Shown here: one piece after another, positions 43,829 through 51,538 of the stretch
Numbering within the stretch: the stretch's first letter is position 1
Layout: every line of letters begins with the position of its first letter
Source of the DNA: an uncultured Myxococcales bacterium
GTDB taxonomy: Bacteria > Myxococcota_A > UBA9042
NCBI GenBank assembly: GCA_903919145.1
Contig: CAIXGW010000018.1
Location: 33,530 to 97,529, forward strand
DNA length: 64,000 bases
Direction of reading: 5' to 3'
Made by a program: the position numbers and the translations under genes
Notes under the pieces: generated by a model
What the model was told of the DNA's origin: nothing
Seen by the model: only the letters and a program-made list of their open reading frames with translations
Databases searched by the model: none

Positions 43829-45088
43829 CTAGGCCGCCGCCAGGCGGGCGCGGATCGCCGCTTCAAGCTGCGGGCGGAACTTCTTGGCAATCGAGCGAAT
43901 GGGCCACGCGGCTGCTTCACCGTGCGCGCAGATCGTGTTGCCGTCGATCTGGTTGCAGGCATCGATCAGCAGGTCGATGGCTTCTTCGCCAGCGGCGCCC
44001 TGGTCGAGCTTTTGGGCAATGGCGTGCAGCCAGCCCGTGCCCTGGCGGCAGGGGGTGCACTGTCCGCAGCTCTCGTGCTGGTAGAACTTGGCCACGCGGC
44101 CCATGACTTTGATGAGGTCGGTGCCCTCAGCAATGACGGTGATGCAGGCGGTGCCCAGCATCGAGCCCTTGGTCTTGAGCGCGTCGAAGTCCATGGCGAC
44201 GTCGATCTCGTCTTTGGTCAGAAACGGGCAAGACGAACCGCCTGGAATCACGGCCAGAATCTCGCGATCGTCCAGGATTCCGCCGCCCAGCTCGTAGATG
44301 ATCTCGCGCATCGGCGTGCCCATCGGCACCTCAAACAGCCCGGGATTCTTGACGTGGCCGGCGACACCGACCAGCTTGGTGCCGCCATTGCGCGGGCTGC
44401 CAAGGTCAGACCAAGCCTGCGCGCCCATCTCAAGAATGACGGGCACTGCCGCCAACGTTTCCGTATTATTGACAATAGTCGGCATGCTGAACACGCCGAT
44501 GTTGGCAGGAAACGGCGGCTTGAGCCGCGGCATGCCGGGCTTGCCTTCGATCGACTCGATGAGCGCGGTCTCTTCGCCGCAGATGTAGGCGCCAGCGCCC
44601 GAGTGGACGTAGACATCGAGGTCAAAGCCCGACCCCTGGATGTTCTTGCCCAGCCAGTTGGCCTTGTACAGCTGCTGAATGGCGTCTTCGGTGACGTTCT
44701 TGGAATTCCAGTACTCGCCGCGGATGTAGATGTAGCAGGTGTGGGCGTTGATGGCGTAGGCGCCAAGCAGGATGCCCTCTAGCTGGCGGAACGGGTCTTC
44801 TTCCAGAAAGTAGCGGTCCTTGAAGGTGCCGGGCTCGCCCTCGTCGGCGTTGACGACCAAGTAGCGCGGCCGGTTGTCCTTGGGCAGAAAGCCCCACTTC
44901 ATGCCAGTGGGAAAGCCGGCGCCGCCGCGGCCGCGCAGCCCAGAGGCCTTGACCTCGGCGGTCACGCCGTCGGGGCCGAGCTCCAGCGCCTTGGCCCACA
45001 TCTTGAAGCCACCGTGCTTGAGGTAGTTCTCTAGCTTGGTGAAGTCGACGCCCAGGTGGCGCCGCAGAAGTAGCCGATGCTCAGGCAT
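43829..45088 (-). CDS. nuoF: NADH-quinone oxidoreductase subunit F
   Basis: NuoF holds the NADH site, FMN and a [4Fe-4S] cluster. The 419-residue protein has the NADH loop GLRGRGGAGFPTGMKW and the FMN-contact sequence NADEGEPGTFKDR. SGAGAYICGEETALIESIEG is next, and the cluster ligands lie in ESCGQCTPCRQGT plus a later Cys in ICAHGEAA. The ATG at 45088 has GGAGGT upstream and lies inside the 3' end of nuoE (8-base overlap). Confidence 0.97.
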   Translation of the reverse strand: MPEHRLLLRRHLGVDFTKLENYLKHGGFKMWAKALELGPDGVTAEVKASGLRGRGGAGFPTGMKWGFLPKDNRPRYLVVNADEGEPGTFKDRYFLEEDPFRQLEGILLGAYAINAHTCYIYIRGEYWNSKNVTEDAIQQLYKANWLGKNIQGSGFDLDVYVHSGAGAYICGEETALIESIEGKPGMPRLKPPFPANIGVFSMPTIVNNTETLAAVPVILEMGAQAWSDLGSPRNGGTKLVGVAGHVKNPGLFEVPMGTPMREIIYELGGGILDDREILAVIPGGSSCPFLTKDEIDVAMDFDALKTKGSMLGTACITVIAEGTDLIKVMGRVAKFYQHESCGQCTPCRQGTGWLHAIAQKLDQGAAGEEAIDLLIDACNQIDGNTICAHGEAAAWPIRSIAKKFRPQLEAAIRARLAAA

Positions 45089-45665
45089 GGTGGTGACCTC
45101 CGTGCTCGTGGCTGCCGTGGCCGGCCAGCGCCTCATCGACCCAGCCAGGCCGCGGCCCAAGCTTGGCGCCCACGGTCTGCAAATTGGTCAGCAGCTCGCG
45201 CAGGCTTTCTGGGGTGACGCGAAAGTAGTCGTCTTGATTGATCTGCAGCGTCGGCGCGCGCTCGCAGGCGCACAGGCACTGCACTTCTTCCAGGGTGAAC
45301 AGCCCATCGGATGAGGTCTGCCCGGGCTCGATGCCCAACACCTCTCGCGCCATGGCAACAATGTCATCGCTGCCACGCAAATAGCACGAAACATTGGTAC
45401 AAATCTGCACATGGAACCGACCGTGCGGCTTCTTGTACAGCATGGTGTAGAACATCGCGGTGGCCAGCACTGAAGTCACCGAAAGCTTGAGTTCGGCGGC
45501 CACCAGCTCCATGACGGGCGTGCTGAGCCAGCCAAACTGGTCCTGGGCCAGCCACAACACCGGAATCAACGCGCCCTGAGAGCGCGGATAGCGGGTCAGC
45601 AGCTCGACGATCTTCTGCTTGTTAGCGGTCGAAAATTGCGGAGTGTCTGGCATGGCTTCGGACAT
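45081..45665 (-). CDS. nuoE: NADH-quinone oxidoreductase subunit E
   Basis: NuoE carries a [2Fe-2S] cluster next to NuoF. The 194-residue protein has the ligands Cys89 and Cys94 (CTNVSC) and Cys130 and Cys134 (CLCAC), on a thioredoxin-like fold. The N-terminal helical domain (KIVELLTRYPRSQGALIPVL) is normal. The last 12 residues are His-rich (GHGSHEHGGHHHA), which is unusual. The start is the ATG at 45665 with AGAGG before it; the upstream open frame contains short direct repeats and is not protein-like. This is the first gene of the nuo operon. Confidence 0.95.
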   Translation of the reverse strand: MSEAMPDTPQFSTANKQKIVELLTRYPRSQGALIPVLWLAQDQFGWLSTPVMELVAAELKLSVTSVLATAMFYTMLYKKPHGRFHVQICTNVSCYLRGSDDIVAMAREVLGIEPGQTSSDGLFTLEEVQCLCACERAPTLQINQDDYFRVTPESLRELLTNLQTVGAKLGPRPGWVDEALAGHGSHEHGGHHHA

Positions 45666-46029
45666 CGGGGCCTCTAGGGGAACTGCCGCAGCGCGTTGGC
45701 AACCCGGCGACCACGTTGACTGCGCAAACCGGGCAGCGCGACCCTGGTGGCGCGTTCCTGGCTGCGCGACTTCTGGTTCCTGGCTGCGCGTCGCTGGCTC
45801 CTGGCTGCGCATAGGTGGCAGTAGGATCCAAGGACTGGCAAGAGCAAGGCGCCTGACGGACACCGGCCCGCCAGAACGGGGCACTAGTTAGCCTCTGGCG
45901 CCGCAAGATGTCAAGGTAGCCCCACGGCAGGCTCCGTTCGGCAGCGGCAGAGACTGGCGAATTGTTGGAGCGTTGCGCCAAAAGAGGCTACCCTTGCCCC
46001 TGGTGCCGGGCGGCACGGCGAGGCATGGA
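45666..46029. other. divergent region between nuoE and the nucleotidyltransferase gene
   Basis: About 360 bases hold the presumed promoters of the nuo operon (leftward) and the nucleotidyltransferase gene (rightward). I cannot point to clear boxes. A short triplicate repeat inside is listed separately. Confidence 0.45.
45754..45810. repeat. three short direct repeats upstream of nuoE
   Basis: The 14-base core G-T/C-TCCTGGCTGCGC starts at 45754, 45776 and 45797, with 21-22-base spacing (two helical turns). It could be a binding-site array or a chance tandem expansion. Confidence 0.5.
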
Positions 46030-46782
46030 ATGCGCGGGTTTATCTTGGCAGCAGGGCTAGGAACGCGGCTGCGGCCCCTGACGGACGTGCTGCCCAAGCC
46101 GTTGGTGCCGGTAGGGGGCCAGCCGCTGGTAGAGAGGGCGGTCGCCCAGCTGGTCGCGGCGGGGGTGGTCGAAATCGCGGTCAACCTCTTTCACTTGGGC
46201 GAGCAGATTGCCGCCCACCTGGGAGATGGCAGCGCCTGGGGCGCCAAGCTGAAGTACTTCCGCGAAGGTCCAGAGGTCCTGGGCACCGGCGGTGGCCTAA
46301 AGAACGCAGAAGAATTCCTGCGCGGCGACGGCGACGCCTTCATGCTGGTCAACGGCGACGTCTGGCACAGCTTTGACCTGCGCCAGCTGGCCCACGCCCA
46401 CCGGCCCTCCAGCTTGGCGACATTGGCCGTCCACCGCGCGCCTCACCGCCCCGAGCTGCACACCCTGGCCGTCTGCCAGGACGAGCCGGGCGGCGGCAGC
46501 GTGGCCCATATCCGCGGCCGCCCCAGCCAAGCTCCAAATGATTTCAAAGTGATCTACAGTGGCATTGGCGTGTACTCGACCCGCATCCTCGACCGCCTAC
46601 CAGCCTCTGGTCCAGCCTGCCTGGTGCAAGACGGCATGATCCCCGCCATGGCCGCCGGCGAGTCCGTGCGCTGGACCGAGCCCCTGGGTGCGTGGTTCGA
46701 CTGCGGCACCCGCGCCGAGGTCCTGCGCGCCAGCGCCTACGCCCTGCGCCTGCGGGCGCAGGGGCACCCCGCCATCCCCTGA
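46030..46782 (+). CDS. sugar-1-phosphate nucleotidyltransferase (MurU-like)
   Basis: The 250-residue enzyme has the nucleotidyltransferase core. FILAAGLGTRLRPLTD binds the nucleotide and KPLVPVGGQPLVERAV follows. EVLGTGGGLKNA, LVNGDVW and WFDCGTRAE mark the sugar and metal site. This short, single-domain form is closest to N-acetylmuramate-1-phosphate uridylyltransferase (MurU, peptidoglycan recycling) and mannose- or heptose-1-phosphate nucleotidyltransferases. Specificity is not resolved. The ATG at 46030 begins the core directly. The last 78 coding bases before the variable C-terminus are duplicated downstream. Confidence 0.85.
   Translation: MRGFILAAGLGTRLRPLTDVLPKPLVPVGGQPLVERAVAQLVAAGVVEIAVNLFHLGEQIAAHLGDGSAWGAKLKYFREGPEVLGTGGGLKNAEEFLRGDGDAFMLVNGDVWHSFDLRQLAHAHRPSSLATLAVHRAPHRPELHTLAVCQDEPGGGSVAHIRGRPSQAPNDFKVIYSGIGVYSTRILDRLPASGPACLVQDGMIPAMAAGESVRWTEPLGAWFDCGTRAEVLRASAYALRLRAQGHPAIP
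46693..46770 (+). repeat. 3' gene segment, copy 1 of a duplicated 78-bp block
   Basis: This block inside the nucleotidyltransferase gene recurs at 46987-47064. The two copies differ at two bases only, both silent (TTC/TTT for Phe and GGC/GGT for Gly). Confidence 0.9.
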
Positions 46783-46879
46783 CCTGCAGACAGCGGCGCG
46801 GGCCCAATGGCGCCAGCGCCGCCAGCCCAGCAGCCCCAGCTTCGGTCAGTCAAAACTGGGCAATATCAAGCACGTCCCC

Positions 46880-46983
46880 CCGATTAGCAGGGAGCCCCTC
46901 TCTCCAGCCCGTTGGAGAGAGGGGCGGCCGCGGCAGCGGCGGGGTGAGAGGCGGCGTGACCGAGGTGATGGCTGAAGCGCGGC
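46880..46983. repeat. 104-bp hairpin-bearing repeat, copy 1
   Basis: This block matches copy 2 almost exactly. It contains a perfect 13-bp stem, GCCCCTCTCTCCA (46894-46906), pairing with 46913-46925 around a six-base loop. It looks like a REP-type or bidirectional-terminator element. Weaker similarity between the copies extends about 35 bases to the left (from 46845). Confidence 0.85.
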
Positions 46984-46986
46984 GAC

Positions 46987-47076
46987 TGGTTTGACTGCGG
47001 TACCCGCGCCGAGGTCCTGCGCGCCAGCGCCTACGCCCTGCGCCTGCGGGCGCAGGGGCACCCCTCCACGCGCTGA
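46987..47076 (+). pseudogene. duplicated 3' fragment of the nucleotidyltransferase gene
   Basis: The fragment encodes the last 29 residues (starting WFDCGTRAEVL) and a TGA stop, in the same frame as the parent gene, but it has no start or upstream coding part. The final three residues differ from those of the parent (STR in place of AIP). It directly abuts hairpin repeat copy 1. It is a remnant of a tandem duplication or conversion. Confidence 0.8.
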
Positions 47077-47208
47077 GCCCCCAAAGACCAAGGGTCGCCG
47101 CGGCAAGCCGCAAGCCGCAGGCGGCAGGCGGCTAGCCGCACGCGGCTAGACCGCCGGCCGCAAACCAACCTCAGTCAGTCAATACCGTGGAAAATCAGCC
47201 AGAGCCCG

Positions 47209-47312
47209 CCGATTACCAGGGAGCCCCTCTCTCCAGCCCGTTGGAGAGAGGGGCGGCCGCGGCAGCGGCGGGGTGAGAGGCGGCGTGACCGAGGTGATGG
47301 CTGAAGCGCGGC
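47209..47312. repeat. 104-bp hairpin-bearing repeat, copy 2
   Basis: This is the second copy of the 46880-46983 block, with the same 13-bp stem at 47223-47235 and 47242-47254. It ends seven bases before the stop codon of the VWA-FHA gene, so it lies in the 3' region of that transcript. Confidence 0.85.
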
Positions 47313-47319
47313 AAAGCCG

Positions 47320-48855
47320 CTACTTCAGCCAGAACTGAATCTCGGAATCGCCCAGCTTGATCCGGTCGCCGTCCTTCAAGAAGACCTTGTGGACCTGCTG
47401 ACCGTTGACCAGCACCTTGTTCTGCGAATTCAGATCGGCAATCTCATAGCGCATCTGGTCGATCTTCAGTGCGGCGTGGCGACTGGACACCGAAGCATCC
47501 GGAATCACAATCGTGTTGCCCTTGATGCGGCCAATGGTGGTTACGTCGTCGACCAGGTAGAACTCGGTGCCCGCCATCGGTCCGGCAATCAGCATCAAGC
47601 GGCCGCGGTGCGGGCCCTCTGGCTTATTGGAGGTCTCCTGCACCTGGACCGGCTCGTTGCTTCGGCGATTGGCCAGCATCTTGATAATGAAGATCAGCAG
47701 GATGAGGCCCAAGATACTGCCAACGACAATGCCCACCCACTTGAGGATGACGCCCCAGTTGGTCGAAGGCTTGGGGATGCGCACGTCGTTGTACACGCCC
47801 TCTTCGGTGGCGCCGTCCTTCAGCTTGGCCTTGACCACCAAGTTGTACTTGAGGTCGTCCTTGCCCTTGATCGGCTCGCCGTGGTCGGGCAGCTCGGCCA
47901 GTTTCACTCTGATAATAAACTGCTTCTTGATGCGGCGCGCCAGCGCGTCCCACACGCCTGGGATGGCAATGAACTTGTCGGTCTCAATGCGCCGGTAGAC
48001 GCCGCCCATGGAGTTGGCAGCATTTTGCAGCAGCGGCAAGTACTTGGCATCGTCGGCCGTAAAGCCAATGGCAAAGATGCGGATCTGCTGGTCGCTGTAG
48101 CGCTCTAGAATATCCTTGAGCTTGTTCTGCAGCTTGCTGACGTCGGTCTCGCGGTTCTTGCCGTCCGACATGACAATGAGGTACTTGCGGCGGGCCTGGC
48201 TGAGCTTCTCGCCGTTTTCAACCATGTAATTAAGGGCTTTATCGATAGCCACCAGCGACTCGGGCGCCAAGCTCTTCTGCTTGGCCTGGGCGCCCTGCAG
48301 CTGGTCATTGCCCGTCTCGGCGCCGGCGGGCACCTTGTCTGTCTCCACGGCTTCTTTGGCCTGGTTGAAGTTGGACGCCCAGGCGTAGACCACTTCGTGA
48401 ACGGCGCCCTCGCGGTAGCGCAACACGGCGACTTTGTCATTGCCAGACAAGGTCTTGACCAAGCGGCCGACGCCTTCCTTCTCCTGGTCGTAGGTCGAGT
48501 GCTCTTCGCCTTCTTGCTGCTGATAGGAGGCTGCGGCATTCATCAAGATGCAGATCGCCACCGGCTCGCCGGCTTTGTCAGCGGTCTCAATCTCAACGCT
48601 TTCGACTTTGAGCGGCTGGCCCGACAGCAGGATCTCCAAGTCCCCCGACTCGACCTTGGCCATCGGCTCGCCCTGGGGATCCAGGATGTCCGCATTGATG
48701 GTCAGGATCTTGGTCGATGGCTCGTAGCCCACAATGTCGAGGAGCACGCGCTTCTCGCTCTCGGCAAACGTGGCTGGCGCCAGCAGTGCGGCCACCATGG
48801 TGCCCAAGGTCAGCCACGCGGCAAGGCGCCGGCGAAACCAGGTTTTGCTCATCAT
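47320..48855 (-). CDS. VWA-domain, single-TM, FHA-domain protein
   Basis: The 511-residue protein has a signal peptide (cleaved after ATFA, about residue 31) and a short beta domain. A von Willebrand A domain spans about 97-310, a membrane helix 367-393, and a cytoplasmic FHA domain 418-511. The FHA domain has the phospho-Thr-binding residues GR (442-443) and SSRH (457-460). The metal-binding DxSxS motif of VWA is degenerate here, reading MNAAAS (105-110), while MSDGKN is kept, so metal-dependent binding is doubtful. The layout could couple an extracytoplasmic event to phospho-Thr signalling inside. Two start Met codons lie side by side. It follows the FHA gene at the end of the injection-system gene block. 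Confidence 0.85.
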   Translation of the reverse strand: MMSKTWFRRRLAAWLTLGTMVAALLAPATFAESEKRVLLDIVGYEPSTKILTINADILDPQGEPMAKVESGDLEILLSGQPLKVESVEIETADKAGEPVAICILMNAAASYQQQEGEEHSTYDQEKEGVGRLVKTLSGNDKVAVLRYREGAVHEVVYAWASNFNQAKEAVETDKVPAGAETGNDQLQGAQAKQKSLAPESLVAIDKALNYMVENGEKLSQARRKYLIVMSDGKNRETDVSKLQNKLKDILERYSDQQIRIFAIGFTADDAKYLPLLQNAANSMGGVYRRIETDKFIAIPGVWDALARRIKKQFIIRVKLAELPDHGEPIKGKDDLKYNLVVKAKLKDGATEEGVYNDVRIPKPSTNWGVILKWVGIVVGSILGLILLIFIIKMLANRRSNEPVQVQETSNKPEGPHRGRLMLIAGPMAGTEFYLVDDVTTIGRIKGNTIVIPDASVSSRHAALKIDQMRYEIADLNSQNKVLVNGQQVHKVFLKDGDRIKLGDSEIQFWLK

Positions 48856-49001
48856 CTGTACCCCTTATTCTTGACCCGCGGTTGGCGGCGCCCATTGGCC
48901 CAACTCAGCGCACTTGCGTCGGAGCCGCCCGATTCAGCCCCAATAGTGCGCGCTGGACTCGGACGTAAGGCTCAGCGACACATGGACTTGCCCGCCGAGC
49001 G

Positions 49002-49637
49002 CTATTCCAGCGACTTGAACTTCAGCTCGGTGCGCCCGAGTCGGACCTTGTCGTTGTCGATGATGTCGTAGCGGGTGATGCGCCGCTCGTTGACGAAGGA
49101 GCCGTTGGTCGAGTCCAGGTCGCTCAGCGTGAACGTGCCATTTTCGTGGCGTATCACCGCGTGCTTGCTCGACAGGTACGGGTCGGTCAGCACCACATCG
49201 CAGTCGGCGGCGGTGCCCATGGTGTTCTTGCCGTCCACAAGGCGAAAGTCGCGGCCGCGCAGCTCGCCCGACAGAACGACCACCCACCCCACAACCGGCT
49301 TGAAGGTGCCGCGGTTGATCGCGTTGAGGTCAATGGCAACGGTCTTTTCGGCGCCACCGAATTCCTCTGCTTCCTGCTGCTGCGAAGCCGGCTCTGCCTT
49401 CTTCTTGCCGAACCACCCCATATCGCCCCCTTCTTTCTTGGGCTGGTCTTTCTTCTCGCCCTTGACCGCTGATTTGGCTGCCTTGACCGGCGCATCGACG
49501 GCTTTGTTGAACTCTTTAGCCGCCTTGGTCTTGGCTTTAGCGATGGCGCCCATTTTTTTGGCGTTGACGCCGCTGACCACGGAATCGACGCGTTGCTGCC
49601 CAAGGCTCCTGAAGAAGTCGACGATCGGGTTGCTCAC
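49002..49637 (-). CDS. FHA-domain protein
   Basis: The 211-residue cytoplasmic protein has a Lys/Ala-rich N-terminal half (residues 25-80) and an FHA domain (117-208). The domain keeps the key SSKH (156-159) and DSTNG (175-179), so it should bind phosphothreonine. A Thr in AEKTVAID (Thr99) just before the domain could be a kinase target, as in GarA-type proteins; this is a guess. GTG is the start, with GGAGGG seven bases upstream. It lies between the injection-system genes and the VWA-FHA gene, all on one strand. A Ser/Thr kinase partner is not in the window. Confidence 0.85.
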   Translation of the reverse strand: MSNPIVDFFRSLGQQRVDSVVSGVNAKKMGAIAKAKTKAAKEFNKAVDAPVKAAKSAVKGEKKDQPKKEGGDMGWFGKKKAEPASQQQEAEEFGGAEKTVAIDLNAINRGTFKPVVGWVVVLSGELRGRDFRLVDGKNTMGTAADCDVVLTDPYLSSKHAVIRHENGTFTLSDLDSTNGSFVNERRITRYDIIDNDKVRLGRTELKFKSLE

Positions 49638-49882
49638 GGCGCCCTCCGCGGCTCTCCACCGCCTCTGTGCAGCCGGCCACGCGTGCCCTAGCGCCCTCCA
49701 ACTGCTCCCTCAGAATGTCACGGCATCACTAGCCGCGCAAGCAGCCAAGGTCAACGCACCGGTAACTGTAGAGCTGCCCATGGGCCAGTGGCCGGCAGGC
49801 GCCGCAGCCCAATGCCAGGGCCCCGTTGCGGCCGCCAGCTGTCGCTGCAAGGGCTGCCAGACCGCCCTTGCCACTGGCGACC

Positions 49883-51424
49883 CTAGGCGTGGCGCGTCGG
49901 CTGGTAGGCCCACATCTTGAACACGTTGATGTCGCGGCCGGCGGTGACCGGCTTGATCTTGATGCGCAGGCTGACCTCGCGAACGTGCTCGGGAGCGACC
50001 ATGTAGACCCAGTTGCGCCAGCGGGCCTTGCGGTCCGAGCCAGAGCAGATGCAGTTGGGCGCGCGGCGGTCGTTGGCCTCGACCTCGGCTTCCCAGTCGC
50101 CGTGCACGTAGTCCATGCGCCAGACGATGTAGACGGCCTTGCCGGGCTCGACATTCTTGATTTCGTACTCGAGCTGGCCACCTTCAAACGCCACGCCGGC
50201 GTCTTCGACAATGACGCCGTCGGGGTACTTGAGCTTCTGGCGGGTCTTGTACTTGTCGCGCTCGCCGGTGATGCGCCAGTTGTGGCTGCGCTCGCTGTCG
50301 GGGTCGATCGGGTCGATGGTGTCGATAAGCACCATGTCCTGGCCCTCGATGGCCATGCGCTCCTCAAAGGGCGCCGAGCGGACCTTGATGGTCTCGATGA
50401 CGGCGTTGGTGTCGCTGACGGCCGCCTCGATCTTCTTGGGAGCCTTGAGCTGCTTGGCGAACACGTTCTCCATGAACTTGAAGCACTCGGTCTGGTAGTT
50501 CATCAGGCCGCCCAAGAAATCCATAGAGAAATGGCGTTCCTGGTAGCGCTGCAGCGAGATCTCGATCTGCTTTTTGAAGTTCGAGAAGTCGCGCAGGCTC
50601 GACACCTGCGGCACATTGGCCTCGATCTCCTGCACCAGGGTCCACTGGGTCTGCAGGATGATGAGGTACAGCGAGAAGACATTGCGCAAGTCGACCAGCT
50701 GGGCGTGAATCAACATCTCCAGGCTGATAAAGGCGTGCAGCACGTCGGACGCCGGCAGAATCCGCATCTGGTGAAACATCAGCGCGTAGATGGTCTTGCT
50801 GCGGCGGATCATCTCCATGATCTCCCACAGCATCTGCGGGCTCAAGAAGCTACCGACGATGCCGGCCACCGGCACAAAGCGCAGGTCGATCTCGTTGGGC
50901 TGAGGATTGAACGGGTCCTTGGCGTCGAGCAAGCGCTTGACGTCCTTGGTCACGTTGATGCGGCCCAGCTCGACTTCAGTGTGCAGGTCAGGCTCGGTGG
51001 GGCTCCACTCGATCTTGACCGTCTCGGCGATCTTGCGGTGACCCTTGAAGTCAAGGTTTTCCTTGTAGGAAATGAAGTCAGTGAACTCCTCGATGTAGCG
51101 GGCGACCAGGTAGACTGTGGCCGGCAGCTTGAAATCGTTGGGGTTGAACTGCTTGATCTCGGGTTCCCACAGGAACAGGTCGTTGCCCTGCCCGTCCACC
51201 GCGTAGCCGGCCTGCACTTCGACCGCCAGCTGGCCTTGCGAGCGCGCCGAGACGCGGAAGCCGCCCAGGGCGTGGGGCACAAGGCCTGGGCCGTGCATCA
51301 TGCGGTTGTGCAGCCGGCGCTTCTCTACGTGGTAGCGCTCGCCGTCGTTCCAGTCCTTCTCTGTGGTGCGAAAGCCGCGAAAGAAGTTCAGGCGCCGGTA
51401 GTTGCGTTCAGTGATTTCTGCCAT
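49883..51424 (-). CDS. conserved tail-associated protein of contractile injection system, unknown role
   Basis: I cannot assign a defined family to this 513-residue protein. Its N-terminus has a pattern I associate with proteins encoded next to phage-tail-like gene sets: RRLNFFRGFRTTEKDWN, then RYHVEKRRLHNRMMHGPGLV. A beta-rich region (to about 125), a helical middle (about 190-330) and a beta-rich C-terminus containing CICSGSDRK follow. The position directly after the tail-I gene suggests a baseplate, fibre or outer collar component. GAGGA lies five bases before the ATG. Confidence 0.55.
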   Translation of the reverse strand: MAEITERNYRRLNFFRGFRTTEKDWNDGERYHVEKRRLHNRMMHGPGLVPHALGGFRVSARSQGQLAVEVQAGYAVDGQGNDLFLWEPEIKQFNPNDFKLPATVYLVARYIEEFTDFISYKENLDFKGHRKIAETVKIEWSPTEPDLHTEVELGRINVTKDVKRLLDAKDPFNPQPNEIDLRFVPVAGIVGSFLSPQMLWEIMEMIRRSKTIYALMFHQMRILPASDVLHAFISLEMLIHAQLVDLRNVFSLYLIILQTQWTLVQEIEANVPQVSSLRDFSNFKKQIEISLQRYQERHFSMDFLGGLMNYQTECFKFMENVFAKQLKAPKKIEAAVSDTNAVIETIKVRSAPFEERMAIEGQDMVLIDTIDPIDPDSERSHNWRITGERDKYKTRQKLKYPDGVIVEDAGVAFEGGQLEYEIKNVEPGKAVYIVWRMDYVHGDWEAEVEANDRRAPNCICSGSDRKARWRNWVYMVAPEHVREVSLRIKIKPVTAGRDINVFKMWAYQPTRHA

Positions 51425-51538
51425 CTCGTCCTCGCTGGTTGGGTCAAGCCGGTTCAGGCCTGCGCACGTGCGGATTGGCGCGGCGGACCGCGCAGGAGCA
51501 TCGGGCCAGACAGCTGGGCTGCCTCAGTCCCGGGTCGA

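Larger units (their letters stand above)
46783..47319. other. duplicated intergenic region after the nucleotidyltransferase gene
   Basis: This 540-base stretch has no complete gene. It is mostly made of a duplicated 3' gene segment and a duplicated hairpin block, listed individually. Both copies of the hairpin may terminate transcription from either side, since the flanking genes converge here. Confidence 0.7.
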
